Shown: positions 1 to 11,300 of the stretch, one piece after another | Numbering within the stretch: position 1 is the first letter of the stretch | How the letters are laid out: each line of letters opens with the position of its first letter | Source of the DNA: Auanema rhodensis | Taxonomy: Eukaryota; Nematoda; Chromadorea; Rhabditida; Rhabditidae | Length of the DNA: 64,000 bases | NCBI GenBank assembly: GCA_964057225.1 | Contig: OZ059899.1 | Coordinates: 16,996,501-17,060,500, forward strand | Direction of reading: 5' to 3' | The notes under the pieces: generated by a model | What the model was told of the DNA's origin: nothing | What the model saw: only the letters and a program-made list of their open reading frames with translations | Database searches by the model: none | Program-made: the position numbers and the translations under genes

Positions 1-2756
1 AACATTGCTTCCAAAAACATTTTGACAAAAATTTTTTCGAAAAATTTCAAAAAAATTTCGCAAAAAGTAAATGTTTTTAGATTCCTTTTTTTAAGGCAAA
101 GACGATGGACAATGTTATTCAACGAAAAAATTAATTCTGCAGGGTGAAAATCGAGGATATAAGTGTGAACTTATATCAGTTGATATCTCGGTGCATTTTT
201 AAGCTAGCGCAAATCTGATAACACAGATCGACGCAGCTTAAAAATCCGCATCGAATGCACTATACAACATTGAGAAACGCTCAATACAAAATTTATTTAT
301 GATTGTTTGAAAAAAGATGCATTAGTGTATGTTGAGTTTCCATGTACGCTCAACATTGCTTCCAAAAACAGTTTGAGAAAACTTTTTCCGAAAAATTTCA
401 GAATCATTTCACAAAAAGTAGATGTTTTTAGATTCCTTTTTTTAAGGCGAAGACGATGGACAATGTTATTCAACGAAAAAATTAATTCTCCAGGGTGAAA
501 ATCGAGGATATAAGTGTGAACTTATATCAGTTGATATCTCGGTGCATTTTTAAGCTAGCGCAAATCTGATAACACAGATCGACGCAGCTTACAAATCCGC
601 ATCGAATACACTATACTACATTGAGAAACGCTCGATACAAAAATTAGTTATGATCGTTTGAAAAATGATGCATTAGTGTATGTTGAGTTTCCATGTACGC
701 TCAACATTGCTTCCAAAAAAAATTTGAGAAAAATTTTTCCGAAAAATTTCAGAATCATTTCACAAAAAGTAGATGTTTTTAGATTCCTTTTTTCAAGGCA
801 AAAACGATGGACAATGTTATTCAACGAAAAAATTAATTCTTCAGGGTGAAAATCGAGGATATAAGTGTGAACTTATATCAGTTGATATCTCGGTGCATTT
901 TTAAGCTAGCGCAAATCTGATAACACAGATCGACGCAGCTTACAAATCCGCATCGAATGCACTATACTACGTTGAGAAACGCTCAATACAAAATTTATTT
1001 ATGATCGTTTGAAAAATGATGCATTAGTGTATGTTGAGTTTCCATGTACGCTCAACATTGCTTCCAAAAACAGTTTGAGAAAAATTTTTCCGAAAAATTT
1101 CAGAATCATTTCACAAAAAGTAGATGTTTTTAGATTCCTTTTTTCAAGGCAAAAACGATGGACAATGTTATTCAACGAAAAAATTAATTCTTCAGGGTGA
1201 AAATCGAGGATATAAGTGTGAACTTATATCAGTTGATATCTCGGTGCATTTTCAAGCTAGCGCAAATCTGATAACACAGATCGACGCAGCTTACAAATCC
1301 GCATCGAATGCACTATACTACATTGAGAAACGCTCAATACAAAATTTATTTATGATTGTTTGAAAAAAGATGCATTAGTGTATGTTGAGTTTCCATGTAC
1401 GCTCAACATTGCTTCCAAAAACATTTTGAGAAAAATTTTTCCGAAAAATTTCAGAATCATTTCACAAAAAGTAGATGTTTTTAGATTCCTTTTTTTAAGG
1501 CGAAGACGATGGACATTGTTATTCAACGAAAAAATTAATTCTTCAGGGTGAAAATCGAGGATATAAGTGTGAACTTATATCAGTTGATATCTCGGTGCAT
1601 TTTTAAGCTAGCGCAAATCTGATAACACAGATCGACGCAGCTTACAAATCCGCATCGAATGCACTATACTACATTGAGAAACGCTCGATACAAAAATTAG
1701 TTATGATCGTTTGAAAAATGATGCATTAGTGTATGTTGAGTTTCCATGTACGCTCAACATTGCTTCCAAAAACATTTTGAGAAAAATTTTTCCGAAAAAT
1801 TTCAAGATAATTTTACTAGTAGATGTTTTTAGATTCCTTTTTTCAAGGCAAAAACGATGGACAATGTTATTCAACGAAAAAATTAATTCTTCAGGGTGAA
1901 AATCGAGGATATAAGTGTGAACTTATATCAGTTGATATCTCGGTGCATTTTCAAGCTAGCGCAAATCTGATCACACAGATCGACGCAGCTTAAAAATCCG
2001 CATCGAATGCACTATACTACATTGAGAAACGCTCAATACAAAATTTATTTATGATTGTTTGAAAAAAGATGCATTAGTGTATGTTGAGTTTCCATGTACG
2101 CTCAACATTGCTTCCAAAAACATTTTGAGAAAAATTTTTCCGAAAAATTTCAGAATCATTTCACAAAAAGTAGATGTTTTAAGATTCCTTTTTTTAAGGC
2201 GAAGACGATGGACAATGTTATTCAACGAAAAAATTAATTCTTCAGGGTGAAAATCGAGGAAGTTCACACTTATATCAGTTGATATCTCGGTGCATTTTTA
2301 AGCTAGCGCAAATCTGATAACACAGATCGACGCAGCTTACAAATCCGCATCGAATGCACTATACTACATTGAGAAACGCTCAATACAAAATTTATTTATG
2401 ATTGTTTGAAAAATGATGCATTAGTGTATGTTGAGTTTCCATGTACACTCAACATTGCTTCCAAAAACATTTTGACAAAAATTTTTCCGAAAAATTTCGA
2501 AATAATTTCGCAAAAAGTAGATGTTTTTAGATTCCTTTTTTCAAGGCAAAGACGATGGACAATGTTATTCAACGAAAAAATTAATTCTTCAGGGTGAAAA
2601 TCGAGGATATAAGTGTGAACTTATATCAGTTGATATCTCGGTGCATTTTTAAGCTAGCGCAAACCTGATAACACAGATCGACACAACTTAAAAATCCGCA
2701 TCGAATGCGCTATACTACATTGAGAAACGCTTAATACAAAAATTAGCTATGATCGT

Positions 2757-4507
2757 TTGAAAAATGATGCATTAGTGTATGTTGAGTTTCCATGTACGCT
2801 CAACATTGCTTCCAAAAACATTTTGAGAAAAATTTTTCCGAAAAATATCAGAATCATTTCACAAAAAGTAGATGTTTTTAGATTCCTTTTTTTAAGGCGA
2901 AGACGATGGACAATGTTATTCAACGAAAAAATTAATTCTTCAGGGTGAAAATCGAGGAAGTTCACACTTATATCAGTTGATATCTCGGTGCATTTTTAAG
3001 CTAGCGCAAATCTGATAACACAGATCGACGCAGCTTACAAATCCGCATCGAATGCACTATACTACATTGAGAAACGCTCGATACAAAATTTATTTATGAT
3101 TGTTTGAAAAAAGATGCATTAGTGTATGTTGAGTTTCCATGTACGCTCAACATTGCTTCCAAAAACATTTTGAGAAAACTTTTTCCGAAAAATTTCAGAA
3201 TCATTTCACAAAAAGTAGATGTTTTTAGATTCCTTTTTTTAAGGCGAAGACGATGGACAATGTTATTCAACGAAAAAATTAATTCTCCAGGGTGAAAATC
3301 GAGGATATAAGTGTGAACTTATATCAGTTGATATCTCGGTGCATTTTTAAGCTAGCGCAAATCTGATAACACAGATCGACGCAGCTTACAAATCCGCATC
3401 GAATGCACTATACTACGTTGAGAAACGCTCAATACAAAATTTATTTATGATTGTTTGAAAAAAGATGCATTAGTGTATGTTGAGTTTCCATGTACGCTCA
3501 ACATTGCTTCCAAAAACATTTTGAGAAAACTTTTTCCGAAAAATTTCAGAATCATTTCACAAAAAGTAGATGTTTTTAGATTCCTTTTTTTAAGGCGAAG
3601 ACGATGGACAATGTTATTCAACGAAAAAATTAATTCTCCAGGGTGAAAATCGAGGATATAAGTGTGAACTTATATCAGTTGATATCTCGGTGCATTTTTA
3701 AGCTAGCGCAAATCTGATAACACAGATCGACGCAGCTTACGAATCCGCATCGAATGCACTATACTACATTGAGAAACGCTCAATACAAAATTTATTTATG
3801 ATTGTTTGAAAAAAGATGCATTAGTGTATGTTGAGTTTCCATGTACGCTCAACATTGCTTCCAAAAACATTTTGAGAAAACTTTTTCCGAAAAATTTCAG
3901 AATCATTTCACAAAAAGTAGATGTTTTTAGATTCCTTTTTTCAAGGCAAAAACGATGGACAATGTTATTCAACGAAAAAATTAATTCTTCAGGGTGAAAA
4001 TCGAGGATATAAGTGTGAACTTATATCAGTTGATATCTCGGTGCATTTTCAAGCTAGCGCAAATCTGATAACACAGATCGACGCAGCTTAAAAATCCGCA
4101 TCGAATGCACTATACTACATTGAGAAACGCTCAATACAAAAATTATTTATGATCGTTTGAAAAAAGATGCATTAGTGTATGTTGAGTTTCCATGTACGCT
4201 CAACATTGCTTCCAAAAACATTTTGATAAAAATTTTTCCGAAAAATTTCAAGATAATTTTACAAAAAGTAGATGTTTTTAGATTCCTTTTTTTAAGGCGA
4301 AGACGATGGACAATGTTATTCAACGAAAAAATTAATTCTTCAGGGTGAAAATCGAGGATATAAGTGTGAACTTATATCAGTTGATATCTCGGTGCATTTT
4401 TAAGCTAGCGCAAACCTGATAACACAGATCGACACAACTTAAAAATCCGCATCGAATGCGCTATACTACATTGAGAAACGCTTAATACAAAAATTAGCTA
4501 TGATCGT
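2757..4507. repeat. 5-monomer higher-order repeat, copy 1
   Basis: A 1751-bp unit made of one 347-bp monomer followed by four 351-bp monomers. It is followed directly by a second copy at 4508. Private variants recur at the same offset, including the ATATCAGAATC change in the first monomer, TACGAATCCGC in the third to fourth, and TTTTGATAAAAATT with ATAATTTTACAAAAAG in the fifth. Confidence 0.9.
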
Positions 4508-6258
4508 TTGAAAAATGATGCATTAGTGTATGTTGAGTTTCCATGTACGCTCAACATTGCTTCCAAAAACATTTTGAGAAAAATTTTTCCGAAAAATATC
4601 AGAATCATTTCACAAAAAGTAGATGTTTTTAGATTCCTTTTTTTAAGGCGAAGACGATGGACAATGTTATTCAACGAAAAAATTAATTCTTCAGGGTGAA
4701 AATCGAGGAAGTTCACACTTATATCAGTTGATATCTCGGTGCATTTTTAAGCTAGCGCAAATCTGATAACACAGATCGACGCAGCTTACAAATCCGCATC
4801 GAATGCACTATACTACATTGAGAAACGCTCGATACAAAATTTATTTATGATTGTTTGAAAAAAGATGCATTAGTGTATGTTGAGTTTCCATGTACGCTCA
4901 ACATTGCTTCCAAAAACATTTTGAGAAAAATTTTTCCGAAAAATTTCAGAATCATTTCACAAAAAGTAGATGTTTTTAGATTCCTTTTTTTAAGGCGAAG
5001 ACGATGGACAATGTTATTCAACGAAAAAATTAATTCTCCAGGGTGAAAATCGAGGATATAAGTGTGAACTTATATCAGTTGATATCTCGGTGCATTTTTA
5101 AGCTAGCGCAAATCTGATAACACAGATCGACGCAGCTTACAAATCCGCATCGAATGCACTATACTACGTTGAGAAACGCTCAATACAAAATTTATTTATG
5201 ATTGTTTGAAAAAAGATGCATTAGTGTATGTTGAGTTTCCATGTACGCTCAACATTGCTTCCAAAAACATTTTGAGAAAACTTTTTCCGAAAAATTTCAG
5301 AATCATTTCACAAAAAGTAGATGTTTTTAGATTCCTTTTTTTAAGGCGAAGACGATGGACAATGTTATTCAACGAAAAAATTAATTCTCCAGGGTGAAAA
5401 TCGAGGATATAAGTGTGAACTTATATCAGTTGATATCTCGGTGCATTTTTAAGCTAGCGCAAATCTGATAACACAGATCGACGCAGCTTACGAATCCGCA
5501 TCGAATGCACTATACTACATTGAGAAACGCTCAATACAAAATTTATTTATGATTGTTTGAAAAAAGATGCATTAGTGTATGTTGAGTTTCCATGTACGCT
5601 CAACATTGCTTCCAAAAACATTTTGAGAAAACTTTTTCCGAAAAATTTCAGAATCATTTCACAAAAAGTAGATGTTTTTAGATTCCTTTTTTCAAGGCAA
5701 AAACGATGGACAATGTTATTCAACGAAAAAATTAATTCTTCAGGGTGAAAATCGAGGATATAAGTGTGAACTTATATCAGTTGATATCTCGGTGCATTTT
5801 CAAGCTAGCGCAAATCTGATAACACAGATCGACGCAGCTTAAAAATCCGCATCGAATGCACTATACTACATTGAGAAACGCTCAATACAAAAATTATTTA
5901 TGATCGTTTGAAAAAAGATGCATTAGTGTATGTTGAGTTTCCATGTACGCTCAACATTGCTTCCAAAAACATTTTGATAAAAATTTTTCCGAAAAATTTC
6001 AAGATAATTTTACAAAAAGTAGATGTTTTTAGATTCCTTTTTTTAAGGCGAAGACGATGGACAATGTTATTCAACGAAAAAATTAATTCTTCAGGGTGAA
6101 AATCGAGGATATAAGTGTGAACTTATATCAGTTGATATCTCGGTGCATTTTTAAGCTAGCGCAAATCTGATAACACAGATCGACGCAGCTTACAAATCCG
6201 CATCGAATGCACTATACTACATTGAGAAACGCTCAATACAAAATTTATTTATGATTGT
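4508..6258. repeat. 5-monomer higher-order repeat, copy 2
   Basis: Direct tandem copy of 2757-4507 at an offset of 1751 bp. A few differences are visible: the second monomer has GAGAAAAATTT where copy 1 has GAGAAAACTTT, and the end of copy 2 follows a different monomer junction. The near identity points to a recent unequal exchange. Confidence 0.9.
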
Positions 6259-6622
6259 TTGAAAAAAGATGCATTAGTGTATGTTGAGTTTCCATGTACA
6301 CTCAACATTGCTTCCAAAAACATTTTGACAAAAATTTTTTCGAAAAATTTCAGAATATTTTAGCAAAAAATAGTTGTTTTTAGATTCCTTTTTTCAAGGC
6401 AAAGACGATGGACAATGTTATTCAACGAAAAAATTAATTCTGCAGGGTGAAAATCGAGGATATAAGTGTGAACTTATATCAGTTGATATCTCGGTGCATT
6501 TTTAAGCTAGCGCAAATCTGATAACACAGATCGACGCAGCTTAAAAATCCGCATCGAATGCACTATACTACATTGAGAAACGCTTAATACAAAAATTAGT
6601 TATGATCGTTTGAAAAATGATG

Positions 6623-6626
6623 CATT
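6623..6626. other. target-site duplication (left), CATT
   Basis: CATT directly before the left LTR is repeated directly after the right LTR at 16005-16008. The interrupted monomer runs 6610-6626 and resumes at 16009-16342; these pieces sum to exactly 351 bp, which fixes the duplication at 4 bp. Confidence 0.95.
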
Positions 6627-6721
6627 TGTAATATCCTTATGTTGGATATTAATATTCCATGATTGACCCTTAGATTGATGTGTTGTAAAAGAAACAATAA
6701 GATTTGAGGAAGAGAGAAAGA

Positions 6722-6727
6722 TTTATT
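6722..6727 (-). terminator. polyadenylation signal in 3' LTR
   Basis: AATAAA on the minus strand (TTTATT on plus), 57 bases downstream of the predicted initiator at 6784. The signal lies after the transcription start inside the LTR, so R would run from about 6784 to shortly past this site. Confidence 0.6.
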
Positions 6728-6783
6728 ATAAATAAAAAACATTTAAACAATAAACAAATAAAGATAAAGATAAGTCCGCCAAC

Positions 6784-6814
6784 TGAAGATTCAGTTGAAT
6801 GGCAAGCTTATATA
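6784..6814 (-). promoter_or_regulatory. TATA box and initiator, 3' LTR copy
   Basis: Minus strand TATATAAG at 6807-6814, followed by TCAGTT with its A at 6784, 30 bases downstream. This is a duplicate of the promoter in the 5' LTR and could fire leftward into the flanking satellite. The start region also forms an 8-bp perfect inverted repeat (CAACTGAA, 2-base loop, TTCAGTTG). Confidence 0.55.
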
Positions 6815-7025
6815 GCGAATGTTATCAGCATTTTCCACGAAAGGTTATAAGTTGTCAATGACAATTATAACTATCTCAGAAAATGCTGAGGCTGCAAAAT
6901 ATAACTGATAACATAATACACTAAGACAAGAAACTAGAATTATAAAATATAAAATATAAAACACAGAATAAAGAAATACATAAAAATTATAGAAAGAATA
7001 AAGTAAAGAATTATAAAGTATAACA

Positions 7026-7038
7026 TGCTACCGCTCTT
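7026..7038 (-). other. candidate polypurine tract, weak
   Basis: The 13 minus-strand bases directly upstream of the 3' LTR read AAGAGCGGTAGCA. This is where plus-strand DNA synthesis should be primed, but the tract is broken by pyrimidines and is shorter than usual. The call rests on position only. Confidence 0.35.
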
Positions 7039-7043
7039 GAAGT

Positions 7044-7059
7044 CCTGTGTCCTCACAGG
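7044..7059. other. small hairpin next to the 3' LTR
   Basis: CCTGTG and CACAGG form a 6-bp perfect stem with a 4-base loop, in the 57-bp gap between the integrase stop and the 3' LTR. The function is unknown; chance cannot be excluded. Confidence 0.3.
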
Positions 7060-7082
7060 TATGCATAAGGTTTCCAAAATTT

Positions 7083-7595
7083 TCATAATGTTGCAGCAAG
7101 CTTTTTGATGAGATCCTTATGTACTTTTCTCATCTTTCCTTGACTCATTTCCAATTCCACATATGAGTTGTATACGCCTGTAATTTTGAACGGTTCATTA
7201 TAAGTGGGTCGCAATTTGCCGTGAACCGTCATATCCTTCAATAGTACCATTTCACCTATTTCAAATATACGTGATGCTATTCGGTTACTATTATTCAGCC
7301 GATTTTGTTGTTCAATTGATTTTAATTGAATTTTTTCTTGAATAGAATCCCAGGTATTTTTCCGGTTTTCATTTCTTTCCAATAATTCGTCATCTTCAGG
7401 AGAATTTAGATGAGGTTGTCCTGGTAATTGACGGTCCATAGGTAGTCGTGCGTCTCTTCCAAATAGAGCAATGTATGGGCTGATTCCGGTAGTTGTACTT
7501 GGGATTGTATTTAATGCGAATGTGATTTTAGGTAATTGTGAGGCCCATTGAGAGACACGGTTTTCAGCACAAGTGGATAAACATTCCTGGATGGT
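7083..7595 (-). pseudogene. integrase C-terminal part, cut off by an in-frame stop
   Basis: This reading frame continues the integrase frame directly after an in-frame TGA at 7596-7598. Translation gives the end of the catalytic core, with Ala-Leu-Asn and Ser-Pro-Tyr landmarks, followed by a charged helical region rich in Glu, Gln and Arg. The C-terminal domain follows, with Val-Leu-Leu-Lys, Lys-Leu-Arg-Pro-Thr-Tyr and Pro-Phe-Lys-Ile landmarks as in Ty3/gypsy integrases that bind DNA and chromatin. The first ATG inside it is at 7439, so without readthrough the segment would not be made as part of integrase. It ends at a TGA at 7083-7085. Confidence 0.85.
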
Positions 7596-8141
7596 TCAAT
7601 GTAGTCGTTCCACTTGACCGTTTGTATTTTTGTGATATGGCAGAGAGAAGGTTTGTACAATTCCAAATTCGTTGCACATTAACTTGAATTCTTTAGATAT
7701 AAAATTTCCTCCATTGTCAGACACGATGCTCACTGGTGGTCCAAAAATGAAGACGAAATTCGTCAGGAACTTTCGGACTGTTTCTTCGGCATTCTGTGTG
7801 CGTAAAGGTATGCTCGTTATCCATTTCGAAAAAGCATCTTGAATAGAAAGAATATATTTAAATCCATTAGTGCTAGGGGAAAAAGGTCCTGTCACATCCA
7901 TATGAATCCTATCAAATGGTTTTTGTGGGGTAACAAACTTTCCATATGGTTCTCTCGTTGTATCATGTTGATTTATTTTCCTTTTTGCGCATGTCAGGCA
8001 TTGGCTGACGATCTCTTTCGCATCTTCCATCATATTTGTCCAATGGAATCTTCTTGATAATGCTGCATGTGTTCTTTTGATTCCTTGATGCGCTCCAATT
8101 CTTGCGTCTTCATGAAAAAGTTTCGCAAGTACTTGATTCAT
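7596..8141 (-). pseudogene. integrase, zinc and catalytic domains, truncated
   Basis: 181 codons from an ATG at 8141. The zinc-binding HHCC module is His10, His18, Cys48 and Cys51. The catalytic D,D-35-E triad is complete: Asp82 (His-Met-Asp-Val-Thr-Gly), Asp142 (Ser-Asp-Asn-Gly-Gly) and Glu178 (Asn-Gly-Gln-Val-Glu-Arg). The enzyme joins element cDNA to chromosomal DNA. The frame stops three residues after the catalytic glutamate at a TGA, while the same frame stays open to 7083 with clear integrase sequence, so the stop is a lesion. The ATG overlaps the stop of the upstream frame as ATGA. The family normally makes integrase as part of Pol, so this start is probably an accident of the frame change, though re-initiation is possible. 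Confidence 0.88.
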
Positions 8142-8341
8142 GTCTTTTGTTTTGGAATCATAATCCTTGGAGTAAGATATTGTTTGTTAGGTCGAGCATG
8201 CAAAACTCCGTCGATAACAATATATCTATCGCTATTAATCTGTTTAGGTTGTTCCGTTAACATATCAGCAATAGTTTCCTTAATCCATGGTGTTCCTTGT
8301 TGTAACTGAATTAGTTTGTCGGTATCCAGAGTTTCCACATT
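8138..8341 (-). other. integrase N-terminal extension before the frame change
   Basis: Residues about 2090-2156 resemble the start of Ty3/gypsy integrases: a short helical region, then Val-Ile-Asp-Gly-Val-Leu and Ile-Met-Ile-Pro, which normally lead straight into the zinc-binding module. The frame stops here at TGA 8138-8140, and the zinc module is found in the next frame from 8141. The break falls in an A-rich stretch (CCAAAACAAAAG on the minus strand), a typical place for a one-base slip in replication, reverse transcription or sequencing. Confidence 0.8.
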
Positions 8342-11300
8342 GGTTACATTTATGAGATAGTTGATGGTTTCTTGGATATCCGTTAAACTTGTTGTTGGCG
8401 TTGTCTTCTGTAGCTTCGGTTTAGGACCATCGTTAGCTTCGTTGCCTATGTATCTGGATAGTGCATCACATACACTATTCATACGTCCTGGACAGTACAT
8501 AATCACAATATCATATTCCTGGATCATTAACTGATATTTCGCTAGTCTTCCAATAAGATCTCTTCTACTCATTAGACTGGTTAGTGGTCGATGATCCGTT
8601 ATTAGCTTAGTTGACGTGCCTAAAACATATGTGCGAAATTGTTGTAATGCGTAGACGAGTGCCAAAGCTTCTAATTCGATAGGTGGGTATTCTCTTTCTG
8701 TAGGTGAGAGCTTCCTACTTGCGAACGCAACAGGGTGTAATCTATTTCCTGTATCTTGTAGTAAGACTGCTCCAATTGCAATAGTACTAGCGTCACTTTC
8801 AATAACAAAAGGTGCTCCATTTGTTGGTGGCTTCAGAACTGGTGCTGTGCATAGAGCTTTCTTGAGAGTCTCGAATGCTTTTTCACGTTCTTCCGTCCAT
8901 TCGAAATCTTGATCCTTGTGTGTGAGTTGATACAACGGTTCGGCTATTTTGGCGTAGTCTCTGATGAATCGCCGAAAATAATTTGTCATTCCAAGGAATG
9001 AACGAATAGCGGTGACCGTTTTAGGAGTTGAAAATTTCTTAACGGCTGTAATTTTTGATGGATCAGGTTGTATTCCATCGCGACCAATTATAAATCCAAG
9101 AAATTTAACTTGTGTAGCTGCAAATTTGCATTTACTTAGTTTTGCTTTCATTCCTAATCCTTGTAAAGCTTGTAACACTTCTTCTATATCCTCCAGATGT
9201 TGTTCAGCTGTGTTTGATATAATGAGTAGATCATCCAGATAAACAAAAAGTCGACATTTTACTTGATTTTGCAAATAGCGAACAGCTGATTGAAATGTAT
9301 GTGGAGCTCCACAGAGACCCATCGGCATTCTGCAATATTGATAAACTCCTGATGAGGTCACAAATGCAGTGAGGTGACGGTCTTCTTCACGTAAAGGAAT
9401 TTGAAAAAATCCCGATACGAGATCGATGTTTGTGAAGTATCGAGCTCCTGCAGTGCTGTCGATTATTTCTGGTATATGAGGAATAGAATAAGTCTGTTTC
9501 TGTGTGACACTATTGAGTGCACGGAAGTCCGTTACAAAGCGGAATGAGTTGTCTTTCTTCTTGACTAAGACGACTGGACTTGTAAAACTTGATGTTGATG
9601 TTTCTATTACTCCTTGGTCCAGCATTTCTTTTACTTGACGTTCAACTTCATCCTGTTTACCCAAAGGAACTCGATATGATCGAGATTTGGGCAGGTCCAT
9701 ATCGGTTCTCAAAGTGATTGAATGTTCTATTGGTCCTTTGAATAATCCAATGTTCCGATCTTCGTTAAAAAAAGCATTTTTGAATCTTCTCAACATAGTT
9801 TTGAGATTTTGACGTTGATTTTTAGATAGATCCGTTGATTCGAATTTTAAGTTATCGAAAGGATTCTTCTCAAAAATAGGCAATTTATCTGACCAATCAG
9901 CTTCTGGTGGAATATAGTCCGGTATATGTGGGATTCCAATTTCTTCTGGTATTTTTCCTTTTCCAATAATGGTGTTTCCTGTTAACTTCACCTCATAATT
10001 TGCTGTATTGATGGCGAATATTGTGAGTGGTGAAGTCTTGATAGCAGTAGGTGTGAATTGAATAGGTCCATTTCCACATCGTATAAGAGCGTATTGTTTT
10101 GGTTGTAGTTCTTTTGCCAATTGTAGACGAATCATAGCTTTAGTTCGGGGTGGAATAATAGATTCTCTAATGTTTATAATTGAAACGGTGTCTGAACTGA
10201 TGCGAAAGCTCTTCTGGTTAGCGGATAATAATGGTAGAAAATGGTTTCCAACTATTAATTGCTTGCGTAGAGCTTGTAGAGAAGTTGTTATTCCTTTTTC
10301 TTCTAATGCTTTCATGATGTCCAAACCAAGTAACATTTCAGTAGGACAATGTTTATCCTCAGAGATTAAAAATGTGTGTGAAAGATGGTATCCAGCAATA
10401 ACAATGTCCAACGTTATTGTACCCAGAAAGTTGAATATTGATCCATTTGCTGCGGTGGCAGAGATTTTAGTTGAGTTGAAATTCTCTTTTCCTAAATAGC
10501 GTACTGATGATTCCTTCAAATATGAAACAGATGCTCCGCTATCCCATAAAGCTACGAGTCCTCTGCCTTCTGCTTCAATTCTTATATATGGGAGTTCTCT
10601 TTTGTTCGTTGCACAGCATCCAACAAAAGGTATAATAATAGGAATAAAAGTGATGACAGTAGGAAAATATCTTCGAATAGTTTCGTCGTCGGCTGGAACA
10701 TCGATGTCAGCGTTGAGTAGTTCGTGTTGTTCAACTGCATTCACATTTAAGATAGGAACTTTCTCTTTGATATAAGATACAACAATAATGTATAATGCTG
10801 ATCCAAAGATTAATATAACTATCATAACACCTGCAGAGATAAACATTCTGTTGAGGGATCCAGCAAAGAAATCAACTCCTCGTTCCCATAGTGATGATGC
10901 AATATTTTGAGTAGAACTAAAAAGTTCGTTACTTTTTGTAAACCATTCTGATAAGCCTGGCAAATTCGCTTGATTCGTGATAACTCGTAGAAAATTTCTA
11001 TGAGGATTGGTAGCGAAAATGTGTCCATATGTTAAGCTTATTGTTCTAACTAAGTTTTCATCGGTGATATTTTCATAAAGATTTCTTTGTGAAAATCGAA
11101 TGGCTGCTAGATCGGGATACTGATCTGAACCAATGTTTAAAGCAGTTACGTTTGTAACTCCGTTGAGGGATTTCCATTCTCCATCCTCTTTCCATATATC
11201 ATTTTCTACTGTTTCACATGGAATTTCAGTTCCATATGCTTCCAAATCTGCTGAATCTTGAGGTGCAAAGTAGAGGCGGTCATCATCCGTGATGACGGGT

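Larger units (their letters stand above)
307..6258. repeat. distinct satellite subfamily island
   Basis: Seventeen monomers that share variants rare or absent elsewhere in the window: mostly TACGCTCAACAT instead of TACACTCAACAT, GAGAAAAAT or GAGAAAACT after the TTTT tract, CAGAATCATTTCACAAAAAG, and GGCGAAGACG or GGCAAAAACG. The monomer before it (1-306) and the one after it (from 6259) belong to the main family seen right of 16005. The monomer at 2406 looks transitional and resembles the rare subtype at 39832, 51722 and 52424. The monomer at 1711 is 348 bp because of a 3-bp loss near 1815. Confidence 0.85.
1..6626. repeat. 351-bp satellite array, left part
   Basis: Tandem head-to-tail monomers, about 19 in number, AT-rich, mostly 351 bp with 347- and 348-bp variants. 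Each monomer has the same landmarks in order: GTTTGAAAAA, a GATGCATTAGTG motif, a 28-bp hairpin around CCATGTAC, a TTTTTCGAAAAATTTC tract, GACGATGGACAATGTTATTC, a second hairpin before ATCAGTTGATATC, and CGCATCGAATGCACTATAC. The first 306 bases are the rest of a main-family monomer cut by the window edge. Most monomers have an open stretch of 63 codons, but it starts at TTG, has no ATG, and simply follows the repeat period, so I do not call it a gene. The array resumes at 16005 after the inserted retrotransposon. A centromeric or heterochromatic location is plausible but is inference. Confidence 0.97.
6627..7025 (-). repeat. 3' LTR (left copy)
   Basis: Read base by base against 15606-16004, I found no difference over 399 bp. 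It starts TGTAATATCC and ends TATAACA on the plus strand. It carries the same TATA box, initiator and AATAAA signal as the other copy; in this LTR the AATAAA would serve to end the element transcript. Confidence 0.97.

Noticed and set aside
307..498. Repeated 63-codon open frames in most satellite monomers (plus strand), which would encode a family of near-identical small proteins.
   Set aside because: They start at TTG with no ATG, their ends follow the monomer period, B-type monomers break the frame, and conservation at the protein level is no higher than that of the DNA repeat.
10170..10499. Plus-strand open frames of 63-109 codons inside the retrotransposon (also near 7839, 8067, 9012, 12874, 13148 and 14391).
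   Set aside because: They are antisense shadows of the polyprotein and show no recognisable domain.
10822..11028. 68-codon minus-strand frame overlapping the end of the envelope region.
   Set aside because: It overlaps the long polyprotein frame, whose membrane-proximal part is clearly the real coding sequence.
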